DNA from: Candidatus Eiseniibacteriota bacterium
GTDB lineage: Bacteria; Joyebacterota; Joyebacteria; Joyebacterales; Joyebacteraceae
Direction: 5' to 3'
NCBI GenBank assembly: GCA_030622115.1
Contig: JAUXGN010000009.1
Span: 1-64,000 of the forward strand
Length of the DNA: 64,000 bases
Shown: one piece after another, positions 28,557 through 37,186 of the stretch
Layout of the letters: each line of letters opens with the position of its first letter
Numbering within the stretch: the stretch's first letter is position 1
The notes under the pieces: model-generated
What the model was told of the DNA's origin: nothing
The model's database searches: none
What the model saw: only the letters and a program-made list of their open reading frames with translations
Program-made: the position numbers and the translations under genes

Positions 28557-29030
28557 ATGCGGAGAAGTTTTGCCAGTGCCGGCCTGCTGCTCGCGGTCGC
28601 TCTTGTGCTGTCCCTGTCCGTGTCTGCATGGGCTGACATACCAGAGGATGTCGAGGATTTCGTGAACCACCTCGGCTTCCTTGGATACAACTCGGAAGAG
28701 AAGGACACCTACATCAGCATAACGCATGACGAGAGGACCAGTTTCACGCTTCAGGGATACGAAGGCGGGATCCTGCTCCGCGGATTCTACGGGGGCAGCG
28801 AGTACTCGAAGAGCCACAAGGAACAGTTCCTCGTCATCACCAACGAGCTCAATGTCTCAGCGACGGTGATGCGTGCGTTTGTTGACAGCGACGGAGATCT
28901 TGGCCTCGAAGCCTGGTTCCCATCCAACTACGACAAGGCCCGCTTCGCGATCTTCATGGAGGCGTGGCAGAGCGACACCGGGAACCTCCTCCTGTCGAGA
29001 TACGACGACCTGGCAGATTTCCTGGAGTAG
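28557..29030 (+). CDS. Secreted YbjN-like protein
   Basis: Signal peptide MRRSFASAGLLLAVALVLSLSVSAWA; DVEDFVNHLGFLGYNSEEKDTYISIT...WFPSNYDKARFAIFMEAWQ resembles the YbjN family. Confidence 0.6.
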   Translation: MRRSFASAGLLLAVALVLSLSVSAWADIPEDVEDFVNHLGFLGYNSEEKDTYISITHDERTSFTLQGYEGGILLRGFYGGSEYSKSHKEQFLVITNELNVSATVMRAFVDSDGDLGLEAWFPSNYDKARFAIFMEAWQSDTGNLLLSRYDDLADFLE

Positions 29031-29042
29031 CTTGAGGACACC

Positions 29043-30563
29043 GTGGCAAGACCCAAGGGCGGCTACAACATAGGCATCGCTGGGAAGCCCTCGTTGCGCA
29101 CCGTCGACCTTCCGGTTCCGAGCAGGCTCGTTCTGTCGCTTGTGAGCCGGTGCTTCCGCTTCAGTGATATCCGCGTCGAAGAGGGCGCACGCGTTTCCGC
29201 CGGCACGGTTCTCGCGATCGATCCCGTGCGCTTCTCGGCCCAACTTATCGCGGCGTACGGCGGAACTGTGCGGCTCGGCAGAGTTGCGGACCACATAGTC
29301 ATCGAGTTGATTGATGGGGCGTCGCCCGGAAGGCCGTCGGGCTCAGACGGGGCCGCTCAGGCAGGCGCACGCGGCGGCTCCATGGGTGCGGGTGTGGCGG
29401 ACGGCTCGCCGGCGGATGTCCGCAACCGACTTGTGGCTCTCGGAGCATGGCAGTTCATTACTGATGCCCGAACGGGCTTGCCGATGGATCCTGCCGGCAC
29501 TGCGAACGACATCATCGTCTCTACGATCCATCTTGAGCCTTTCGTCGCGAGCGCTGAGGCGCTTCTGGACGGGAGGCTCGATTCGTTTGTTCGCGGACTC
29601 GAGCAGCTTCACGAGTTGACCGAAGGCGGGACCATTCACGTTGCTGTAGCCGATGGCGCGGGATTCGCGAAAGAACTCGCGGCCCTCGTTGCGCAGCACT
29701 CCTGGTGCCGGCTCCACACCGTGACCGCGCGCTACCCGCTTGGTCACCCGCTGCTGGTTCTCCGGGCTCTTGGACTTGGCCGTGGTCCGGAGCGTCCGGT
29801 GTGGGCGATCGGAACTGCGGGCGTCTTGGCGATTGAGGGTGCGCTTTCGTCCGGCGCACCATGTGTGGAACGCATCATCGCACTGGGCGGTCCGGCCGTC
29901 AGCGAACCCATCCATCTCAGGGCCGTCGTTGGCTATCCCATCGACGAGATCCTGCGAAACCGTCTCTGCAGCGACGATGTGCGCGTGGTCAACGGAGGCA
30001 TCCTCACAGGCAGCGACGTGTCTCCTGAGCGGTCCGGACTCGATGTTGAGTGCGAAGGACTCACGGTCCTCGGTGAACTCAGGAAGCGCCACATGCTGGC
30101 CTTTGCCATGCCGGGGCTTTCGCGGAGTTCCTACGGCAGGACTTTTGTGAGCGGCCTGTGTCCAGGTGGCCCGCCGGAGAGCTTGAACACGACTCTAGCG
30201 GGGGAACTTAGAGCGTGCGTCTCGTGTGGACAGTGCATCGATGTCTGTCCGGTCGGGATACTGCCCAGCGTCATCCACAAGTTCCTCCACGCCGACGAGA
30301 TCGATGAGGTGGAGCGCATGCGTGTGGATCTCTGCATTGAGTGCGGTCTCTGTTCCTACGTTTGTCCTTCGAAGATAGAGCTTCTCTCAGACATGCGCGA
30401 TGCGAGGCGACTGATACGCGAGGAGCACGAAGCTCAGAAGAAGATGGAGCTTAAGGCAAAGCTTGAGGAGGAGAAGAGAGTAGCGGCCAAAGAGGCGCTG
30501 GCAGCAGAGGATGGATTGGCAGCCAGAGAGGCGCTCGCGGCGGAAGAGGAGGCAGGAGCGTGA
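29043..30563 (+). CDS. RnfC/NqrA-family subunit with C-terminal 2x[4Fe-4S] ferredoxin module
   Basis: N-terminal GIAGKPSLRTVDLPVPSRLVLSL...VEEGARVSAGTVLAIDP...GTVRLGRVADHIVIEL; C-terminal CVSCGQCIDVCPVGIL and CIECGLCSYVCPSKIE. No obvious GxGGAGFPT flavin/NADH motif. Confidence 0.85.
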   Translation: MARPKGGYNIGIAGKPSLRTVDLPVPSRLVLSLVSRCFRFSDIRVEEGARVSAGTVLAIDPVRFSAQLIAAYGGTVRLGRVADHIVIELIDGASPGRPSGSDGAAQAGARGGSMGAGVADGSPADVRNRLVALGAWQFITDARTGLPMDPAGTANDIIVSTIHLEPFVASAEALLDGRLDSFVRGLEQLHELTEGGTIHVAVADGAGFAKELAALVAQHSWCRLHTVTARYPLGHPLLVLRALGLGRGPERPVWAIGTAGVLAIEGALSSGAPCVERIIALGGPAVSEPIHLRAVVGYPIDEILRNRLCSDDVRVVNGGILTGSDVSPERSGLDVECEGLTVLGELRKRHMLAFAMPGLSRSSYGRTFVSGLCPGGPPESLNTTLAGELRACVSCGQCIDVCPVGILPSVIHKFLHADEIDEVERMRVDLCIECGLCSYVCPSKIELLSDMRDARRLIREEHEAQKKMELKAKLEEEKRVAAKEALAAEDGLAAREALAAEEEAGA

Positions 30564-31627
30564 AGCTGATTCTGACTCTTCTCGACAAGACGCGCCCCCT
30601 CTTTCAGAAGGGAGGGCGTTTCACCGCGCTCAAGCCGATCTACGATGCCGCAGACGTCTTCCTCTTCTCGCCGCTCGCGCGAACATCGCGAGCTCCGCAC
30701 GTTCGGGACCCCCTCGACACCAAGCGCTACATGTCTACGGTCATCATTGCTGTTGCTCCCTGTCTCCTGGCCGCAGTCCACTTCTTCGGCCTGCGCGTGC
30801 TTGCTATGGTGCTCGTCTCATACGCCGCTGGTGGAGCAGTCGAGGTCCTCCTTGCCGTGTTCAAGAAGGACGAGATCAGCGAAGGGTTTCTCGTTACCGG
30901 GATACTCTTCCCGTTGATCCTGCCTCCCGGGCTACCACTCTGGATGGTCGCCTTGGGCTCGGCGTTCGGCGTGCTTGTCGGGAAGGAACTCTTCGGCGGC
31001 ACCGGGAGAAACCTGTTCAACCCTGCGCTCATCGGACGCGTATTCCTGGCGCTCAGCTATCCGAAGGCCATGTCGTCCGGGTGGATCGAGCCCGGACAGG
31101 GACTGGTCGGCCGCCTGCTCGAGTACGCGACCGACGCCGTGACGATGGCGACGCCCTTGGCAGCCGCGAAGAGCGGCACGTGGGCGGCGCTCCCCGATCT
31201 CTTCTTCGGCAACGTCACAGGCAGCGTCGGGGAGACGTCGGCGCTCGCGGTTCTCATGGGGGGAGCGTTCCTCCTCATCATAGGGATCGCCAACTGGCGG
31301 ACCGTCGCGGCTATGCTCGGTACATTCGTCATCGTGACCGCGGGGATCTACGGTGGAGACCCACATGCGATCATCTGGCATCTCCTGTCCGGTGGGCTGC
31401 TCTTCGGGGCATTCTTCATGGCGACGGATCCCGTCTCCAGCCCGATCATGAACTCGGCGAAATGGGTTTACGGCGCGATCATCGGGATCGCGACGGCCCT
31501 CATCAGGAACTTCACCGGCTATGTCGAGGGCGTGATGTTCGCGATACTCCTCGGCAACATCTTCGCGCCGGTCCTCGACGAGCTGTTTGTTACGGCTCAT
31601 GTTCGGAGGCTTCGTGAAGAAGGGTAG
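30560..31627 (+). CDS. rnfD: RnfD/NqrB-family membrane subunit
   Basis: GTGRNLFNPALIGRVFLALSYP; FMN-threonine motif DAVTMATPLA; ATDPVSSP. Confidence 0.92.
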   Translation: MKLILTLLDKTRPLFQKGGRFTALKPIYDAADVFLFSPLARTSRAPHVRDPLDTKRYMSTVIIAVAPCLLAAVHFFGLRVLAMVLVSYAAGGAVEVLLAVFKKDEISEGFLVTGILFPLILPPGLPLWMVALGSAFGVLVGKELFGGTGRNLFNPALIGRVFLALSYPKAMSSGWIEPGQGLVGRLLEYATDAVTMATPLAAAKSGTWAALPDLFFGNVTGSVGETSALAVLMGGAFLLIIGIANWRTVAAMLGTFVIVTAGIYGGDPHAIIWHLLSGGLLFGAFFMATDPVSSPIMNSAKWVYGAIIGIATALIRNFTGYVEGVMFAILLGNIFAPVLDELFVTAHVRRLREEG

Positions 31628-32234
31628 CCTGTATACGATTCTGTACGCGGCGGTCCTCGGGATCACCTGCGCGGTTGCCCTGACCGCGGTCGATCGCTTC
31701 ACGGAGACGAGGAAGGTCGCAAATGTGCAGGCGGAGGAGGTTCAGGACATCCTCACCGTGCTCGGCGTGCCGTTCGACGCACAAGCGAGTTCGTCGGACC
31801 TTCTGACCGTGTATGAATCAATGGTGGATGAAGAGGAGATCAATGGGCTCACGTTCTTCGTGAGCCGGCATCCGGAAGCAGGCAAGCTCCTGGCGACGCG
31901 TTTCTCCGGGCCGGGACTGTTGGCTCCGATCGAGGGACTCATTTGTCTCGAGGAGGACATGCGCACGATCTACGCCATCTCATTCTACAAACAGGAAGAG
32001 ACTCCCGGGCTGGGCGGCCAGATATCGTCCGCGGATTTCCAGGACCAGTTCCGTGGGAAGATGATCGTGGGACCATTGGGATATCCGGGCATCCATCTCG
32101 TCAACGACGGCGCCGATCAGGTGAACGAGATCGATGCCATCACCGGAGCGACGATGACCAGCGACAAGGTCGAGGACATGCTGAGCGAGATCATCGAGAG
32201 GATCATTGCGAGGAGCGGAGCCGATGGCGCATAG
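31599..32234 (+). CDS. rnfG: RnfG/NqrC-family FMN-binding subunit
   Basis: N-terminal TM helix; FMN site EIDAITGATMTSDKV. Confidence 0.92.
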   Translation: MFGGFVKKGSLYTILYAAVLGITCAVALTAVDRFTETRKVANVQAEEVQDILTVLGVPFDAQASSSDLLTVYESMVDEEEINGLTFFVSRHPEAGKLLATRFSGPGLLAPIEGLICLEEDMRTIYAISFYKQEETPGLGGQISSADFQDQFRGKMIVGPLGYPGIHLVNDGADQVNEIDAITGATMTSDKVEDMLSEIIERIIARSGADGA

Positions 32235-32895
32235 CGGACCAGTAGTCTGCGCTGTCTGCGGAGGATCCGGTCCCTGTGATGGGAAGGGCAAGGAGACGCT
32301 CCGAGCTGGTGTCTGGGTGACCAATCCGGTCTCCGTCCAGGTGCTCGGTATCTGTTCCGCTCTGGCCGTGACTAACAAGCTCGAGAACGCGCTCGTCATG
32401 GGCGCTGCCCTTACGTTCGTCTGTGTGGGCACGAATCTGTTCGTGTCGCTTCTCAGGAACGTGACACCGAGGCGCATCCGGATGATAGCGGAGGTGGCCA
32501 TCATCGCCACATTCGTGATCATCTTCGATCAGGTACTCAGGGCGTACTACTTGGAGATGTCGAAGCAGCTCGGTCCGTACGTCGGTCTCATCATCACCAA
32601 CTGCATCATCATGGGACGCGCCGAGGCGTTCGCGCTGTCGAACCGCCCGGTTGTGTCGATGCTCGATGGCCTCGCCAACGGTCTCGGGTACGCGGTCGTC
32701 CTCGGGATCATCGGGTTCGTCCGAGAGCTCATGGGAACAGGAGCGCTCTTCGGCCACCAGATTCTCGGGGCCGAGTGGTACACGCCGAACCAGCTGATGA
32801 TCCTGGCGCCCGGGGCGTTCATTGCACTCGGCTTCTTGATCGCTCTCCATAACGCGATCACCGGTGTCAACAAGCCCGAAGGGAAGGGGAACTAA
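32224..32895 (+). CDS. rnfE: RnfE/NqrD-family subunit with extra N-terminal Cys motif
   Basis: NPVSVQVLGICSALAVTNKLENALVMG...NCIIMGRAEAFA; N-terminal extension MAHSGPVVCAVCGGSGPCDGKGK. Confidence 0.92.
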   Translation: MAHSGPVVCAVCGGSGPCDGKGKETLRAGVWVTNPVSVQVLGICSALAVTNKLENALVMGAALTFVCVGTNLFVSLLRNVTPRRIRMIAEVAIIATFVIIFDQVLRAYYLEMSKQLGPYVGLIITNCIIMGRAEAFALSNRPVVSMLDGLANGLGYAVVLGIIGFVRELMGTGALFGHQILGAEWYTPNQLMILAPGAFIALGFLIALHNAITGVNKPEGKGN

Positions 32896-32897
32896 CG

Positions 32898-33488
32898 ATG
32901 GGTGAAGTATCACCCCTTGTCATCCTCGTAGCGGCGGTCTTCACCAACAATATTCTGTTGGCGAACTTCCTGGGGATGTGTTCATTCCTCGCGGTGTCGA
33001 AGCGTATCGACACCGCTGCCGGGCTCGGCGCTGCCGTAATCTTCGTCACGACGTTCACGACAGCGATCAACTACGGCATCTACCACCACGTGCTCGTTCC
33101 AATGGGGCTCACGTTCCTTTCGTACATCATCTTCATCACTGTGATAGCGGCCTTCGTACAGTTCGTGGAGATGTTCGTCGAACGCTTCAGCCCTGTGCTC
33201 TATCACGCGCTCGGGATCTTTCTGCCGCTTATCACCGTTAACTGCGCGATCCTGGGCGTGTCGCTCTTCATGATCATCAGGAACTACACGTTCATGCAGT
33301 CGATCGCGTTCGGCTTCGGCGGGGGCGTCGGGTGGACGCTGGCGATCATCCTGATCGCAGGTTTGAGGCAGAAGATGAGATACAGCATCGTTCCCGTTCC
33401 ATTCAAGGGCGTCGCCATAGCCATGGTGATCACTGGCGTGATGGCTATGGCGTTCATGGGATTCGCCGGCATGGTCACGATACAATAG
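32898..33488 (+). CDS. rnfA: RnfA/NqrE-family subunit
   Basis: FTNNILLANFLGMCSFLAVSKR; ITVNCAILGVSLF. Confidence 0.94.
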   Translation: MGEVSPLVILVAAVFTNNILLANFLGMCSFLAVSKRIDTAAGLGAAVIFVTTFTTAINYGIYHHVLVPMGLTFLSYIIFITVIAAFVQFVEMFVERFSPVLYHALGIFLPLITVNCAILGVSLFMIIRNYTFMQSIAFGFGGGVGWTLAIILIAGLRQKMRYSIVPVPFKGVAIAMVITGVMAMAFMGFAGMVTIQ

Positions 33489-33492
33489 GCGA

Positions 33493-34590
33493 GTGATGAT
33501 CTTCTTTCTTCCCATACTGGTCTTCGCGGGAATCCTCGTCGCTCTTGCGGTCGCGCTCACGGTCGCCGAGCGATTGCTCGTCAACTACGGCATCTGCAAA
33601 ATAGATATCAATGCGGGGGACCGCGTTCTCGAGGTTGAGGGCGGGCAGACGCTTCTCTCGGCCCTCATCGAGTCGAAGATCTTCATTCCATCCGGCTGCG
33701 GTGGTCGCGGTTCGTGTGGGTACTGCACGATCAACGTGGTCTCGGGTGGCGGGGCTGTCCTGCCGACAGAGATGCCGTTTCTGACGCGATCGCAGGTGCG
33801 TTCCGGCGTTCGTCTGGCCTGCCAGGTCAAGGTGCGCGAGGATCTGGAGGTCAGAATCCCCGAGGAGCTCCTCAACGTTCAGCTCTTCACGGCCACGGTC
33901 GAAAGCGTGCGCACGCTGACGCACGACATGGTCGAGACGCGTTTCACACTCGGGGAGCCCGCGGAGATCGAGCAGCGTCCCGGGCAGTACGTGCAGCTGC
34001 AGGCGCCCTCGCCGGAGGGTCCGGTTTTCCGTGCTTACTCCATCAGCTCGCCCGCGTACGAGACAGGCATCGTCGAGCTGGTCGTTCGGCTGGTGCCCAG
34101 GGGGATCGGTTCCACCTACGCGCATGGCCTGAAGGAAGGGGATCCGATAGTCTTGACGGGTCCGTACGGCGAGTTCCGGTTGAGCGAGGATCCGGACGCC
34201 GAGATCGTCTGTATCGGCGGCGGCTCCGGAATGGCGCCCTTGAAGAACATCCTCTTCAGTGTGTGCGAGCGTTGGCCGAATCGGAAGTGCTGGCTCTTCT
34301 TCGGCTGTCGCTCCACAAGGGATGTGTTCTACCTCGACGAGTTCCGTGAGCTGGCGAAGAAGAATCCGAATTTCCGCGTCATCTACGCACTGTCCGATCA
34401 TGATTCTCGGGACGGGGAGTGGGACGGCGAGACAGGTTTTATCCACGTCTCGGTTGACAAGCACCTTGAGGCAGGCGACGTGAAACGGCAGGCGTTCCTC
34501 TGCGGTCCGCCGCCGATGATCGAGGCCGTCATGAAGGTCCTGGAAGAGAAGGGATTTGAAGAGGGCGACATCTTCTACGACAAGTTCTAG
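33493..34590 (+). CDS. nqrF: NqrF-type NADH:FAD/[2Fe-2S] oxidoreductase subunit
   Basis: CGGRGSCGYCTINV...LACQVKV (2Fe-2S); FRAYSISSPAYE (FAD); CIGGGSGMAPLKNILF and FLCGPPPMIEAV (NADH). Confidence 0.95.
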   Translation: MMIFFLPILVFAGILVALAVALTVAERLLVNYGICKIDINAGDRVLEVEGGQTLLSALIESKIFIPSGCGGRGSCGYCTINVVSGGGAVLPTEMPFLTRSQVRSGVRLACQVKVREDLEVRIPEELLNVQLFTATVESVRTLTHDMVETRFTLGEPAEIEQRPGQYVQLQAPSPEGPVFRAYSISSPAYETGIVELVVRLVPRGIGSTYAHGLKEGDPIVLTGPYGEFRLSEDPDAEIVCIGGGSGMAPLKNILFSVCERWPNRKCWLFFGCRSTRDVFYLDEFRELAKKNPNFRVIYALSDHDSRDGEWDGETGFIHVSVDKHLEAGDVKRQAFLCGPPPMIEAVMKVLEEKGFEEGDIFYDKF

Positions 34591-34603
34591 AAGGAGAGAA
34601 ACC

Positions 34604-35056
34604 ATGGCCTTCGTCACGGTGGCCGACGTGCTGAAAATGGCCGAGGATTTCGAAGCGAAGCTCGTCGATTACTACAAGAGAATAGCCGAACAAACGACAT
34701 TGGATGGCGTCAAGCTTCTCGCGGACTACATGGGAAGGCACCGTCGCCACCTGTCGAAAGCTCTCGAACGGCTAGGCAGCGCCGAGCGAGAGGAAGTGAG
34801 TTCGTTTCCAATCAGGTACGAACCTCTCGCCCCGGACCGCGAGTGTTTCAAGGGCCGCGAGCTTCCCCCGGACGCCACGGCAGCGGATGTGCTCGACATC
34901 GCGATCGAGATCGATGCGTGTCTGATCGACCTGTACCGTCAGGTTCTGGCACAGGACGTCGACCAGGAGGTCAAGGATCTCTTCGAGAGCTTGGTTCAGG
35001 CTGAAGAGCGAGACACAATCGAGCTCAAGAAGATCAAGGCGATGGACTACTTCTAG
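34604..35056 (+). CDS. Ferritin-like/rubrerythrin-like helical protein
   Basis: DVLKMAEDFEAKLVDYYKRIAEQ...MGRHRRHLSKALERL...EIDACLIDLYRQVL...AEERDTIELKKIKAMDYF; spaced Glu/His pattern. Confidence 0.65.
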   Translation: MAFVTVADVLKMAEDFEAKLVDYYKRIAEQTTLDGVKLLADYMGRHRRHLSKALERLGSAEREEVSSFPIRYEPLAPDRECFKGRELPPDATAADVLDIAIEIDACLIDLYRQVLAQDVDQEVKDLFESLVQAEERDTIELKKIKAMDYF

Positions 35057-35175
35057 GCCGCACGCGGGTCTTGGTCGGAATCAGCTTGACTGGTCCGGCC
35101 GGACATCCGAATCTCGTGGTGGTGCAAGCACTATCAGGAAAGCGTCCCGTGCGACATCTGGAGAGAGGTGACAGA

Positions 35176-35661
35176 ATGCGCATCATGTTTCTTGTTCTTC
35201 TCGCGCTCGTCGTCGGTCTCGTGCCGGTCTTGGCGGTCGCGGCCGATACTGAGGAAAAACCTGCGGAGCCTACGGGCAAGACGGTCTTCGTAGAGAGCAA
35301 GTGCGCCTTGTGCCACACGGTGTATGCTGAGGGCATAGGTGAAGCACCGAAGGAAGGTGATGAGACAGCAGAAGGCGAAGAAGAAGCGACGGAAGGCGAA
35401 GAGGGTGGAAGCGACGGGCTGTCTGATCTGTCGACCTTCGATGCTTCGCACAAGGAGCTCGACTGGCTCCACCGCTTTCTTGTTGAGGAAGAAGAGATCA
35501 ACGGTGTGAAGCACGTGATGGGTTTCAAGGGCACCGAGGAAGAATGGGCTGCGCTGTCCGGCTGGCTGCTGAGCCTCGGGGCGCCCGCGGATACGACCGA
35601 AGGTGAGACAGAGATCCCGGCCGAGAGCGCCATTGAAACGGGCACACAGACAAGCGACTGA
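35176..35661 (+). CDS. Monohaem c-type cytochrome, secreted
   Basis: Signal peptide MRIMFLVLLALVVGLVPVLAVAA; CALCH haem motif; HVMGFKGTEEEWAALSGWLLSL supplies a candidate axial Met. Confidence 0.8.
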   Translation: MRIMFLVLLALVVGLVPVLAVAADTEEKPAEPTGKTVFVESKCALCHTVYAEGIGEAPKEGDETAEGEEEATEGEEGGSDGLSDLSTFDASHKELDWLHRFLVEEEEINGVKHVMGFKGTEEEWAALSGWLLSLGAPADTTEGETEIPAESAIETGTQTSD

Positions 35662-35667
35662 TCAACC

Positions 35668-35850
35668 GTGATCTACTGGGTACTGGCAGTGGGCGCCGGA
35701 ACGCCGGCGCAGGTCCTTGGAATCGTCCTTATGTCGGTCATGCTGTTCACGAAGACCCCGCTTGTCACGGTGATCTGCCTTCCGGCGGGCGCGGCTCTCA
35801 TTCCGCTCGGATGTCTGATCTGGGCGTGGGCCGTGTTTTGGATGTCGTAG
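35668..35850 (+). CDS. Small two-helix membrane protein (hypothetical)
   Basis: 60 aa with two hydrophobic segments, starting 6 nt after the cytochrome stop. Confidence 0.45.
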   Translation: MIYWVLAVGAGTPAQVLGIVLMSVMLFTKTPLVTVICLPAGAALIPLGCLIWAWAVFWMS

Positions 35851-35917
35851 GGTAGAACCGGCAGGGCCGCATGGCGCGGCTGTCGACCGCTTGAGCACGC
35901 ATGAATGACAATGGCAG

Positions 35918-35976
35918 CAGGATTCGCTGTCTCGAAGGAGCCCCGGTGCTACGCCGGGGCTTCGTCTTGTTTGTGC
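35918..35976. repeat. 59-bp direct repeat, copy 1, containing a terminator stem-loop
   Basis: CAGGATTCGCTGTCTCGAAGGAGCCCCGGTGCTACGCCGGGGCTTCGTCTTGTTTGTGC; one mismatch to 37128-37186. Confidence 0.95.
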
Positions 35977-36096
35977 GGCGTATGGCGCGTGGCGCCTGGG
36001 ACGGCGGTGCCGACCGAGAGAGGACTGGGGTGTTGGTGGCAGGAGGTGGAGGGGATTCCCGGAGACCCTGGTGGTAGAGAGGCATCCTGATTGTGC

Positions 36097-36126
36097 TTGA
36101 TTGTAGTGGGGGAAACTAGCTATACT
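36097..36126 (+). promoter_or_regulatory. Promoter TTGATT-18-TATACT
   Basis: TTGATT 36097-36102; TATACT 36121-36126; upstream of the gene at 36185. Confidence 0.65.
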
Positions 36127-36184
36127 GGACGTAGTCGAAATCGGGGCGCTCTTGTCCCGACCCTTCAGAGTGGAAGGGGATGAT

Positions 36185-37120
36185 ATGAAGGCGATAGTGA
36201 ATGTGTTGATGCTGGCCGGTCTGATTCTCTTGATCTCATCTGCAGCTTCAGCCGGCACTGTCTACTGGACGCCTGCGCATGAATGGGCTCCGCAGGGGCA
36301 TGCCTGTGCCATGGCGGCCGGAGACATAGACGGGGATGGGGATGTGGATCTGACATTCTTCTGTGGGCAACCCATGATGCAGTGCTGGAATATCGGTTCT
36401 CCCACAGAGCCTGTTTGGGAATTCGGTTCCTCGCCGTACGGGGGTGTTCCATTCTGCATTCACCAGAACGGTGGACTTGGAGATCTCGATGCTGACGGAG
36501 ATCTCGATCTCGTAATCACGTGTTGGTACGATGACTTCGTGCGCTTCTACTGGAATGTTGGGACGCCGCAGAACCCAGCATGGGAGGCAGACCTGTCGGT
36601 TTTCGAGGGTGTGCCGATATCGGGGGGCTATGGTAGTCCCAGGCTCGGGGACATGGATGGCGATGGAGACCTGGACGCCATGCTGGGCAGCTGGTCCGGC
36701 AGGATACGCTATGCCCGGAATGTGGGCACAGCGACCTCGCCTTCCTACGAATATGTTGGGTGGGTGGACGGCATTCCACAGGCTGACGGCTCCAGCCCAC
36801 AGATAGCTCTGGGCGACATCGATCTCGACGGCGATCTGGACATAGTCCAGGCAGCCGTGGACGCAGGGGTCTGGTGCTTCGAGAACGTTGGGACACCACA
36901 GTTGTTTGAGTTTGTAGCGAACCCGGACATGATCACGGGAGTGAGCATTCCACCCCCCGGTCACGGTTGGGGTGTTAGCCTCGTGGATATCGATGCGGAT
37001 GGAGATCCGGATATGATCTTGGCAGTCAACTGGGGGGGGGAGAACCTCCTCTTCCTGAACGGCGGCGCGACCCCGGTCGAGCGCACAAGCTGGGGTGTGA
37101 TCAAGGCCATGTATCGCTAG
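36185..37120 (+). CDS. Secreted FG-GAP/VCBS-like protein with SWGxIK tail
   Basis: Signal peptide MKAIVNVLMLAGLILLISSAASA; repeated DIDGDGDVDLTF, DLDADGDLDLVI and DMDGDGDLDAML; ends TPVERTSWGVIKAMYR. Confidence 0.9.
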   Translation: MKAIVNVLMLAGLILLISSAASAGTVYWTPAHEWAPQGHACAMAAGDIDGDGDVDLTFFCGQPMMQCWNIGSPTEPVWEFGSSPYGGVPFCIHQNGGLGDLDADGDLDLVITCWYDDFVRFYWNVGTPQNPAWEADLSVFEGVPISGGYGSPRLGDMDGDGDLDAMLGSWSGRIRYARNVGTATSPSYEYVGWVDGIPQADGSSPQIALGDIDLDGDLDIVQAAVDAGVWCFENVGTPQLFEFVANPDMITGVSIPPPGHGWGVSLVDIDADGDPDMILAVNWGGENLLFLNGGATPVERTSWGVIKAMYR

Positions 37121-37127
37121 CACAGAA

Positions 37128-37186
37128 CAGGATTCGCTGTCTCGAAGGAGCCCCGGTGCTAGGCCGGGGCTTCGTCTTGTTTGTGC
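37128..37186. repeat. 59-bp direct repeat, copy 2; contains the last codons of the MATE gene and a bidirectional terminator
   Basis: CAGGATTCGCTGTCTCGAAGGAGCCCCGGTGCTAGGCCGGGGCTTCGTCTTGTTTGTGC. Confidence 0.95.
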
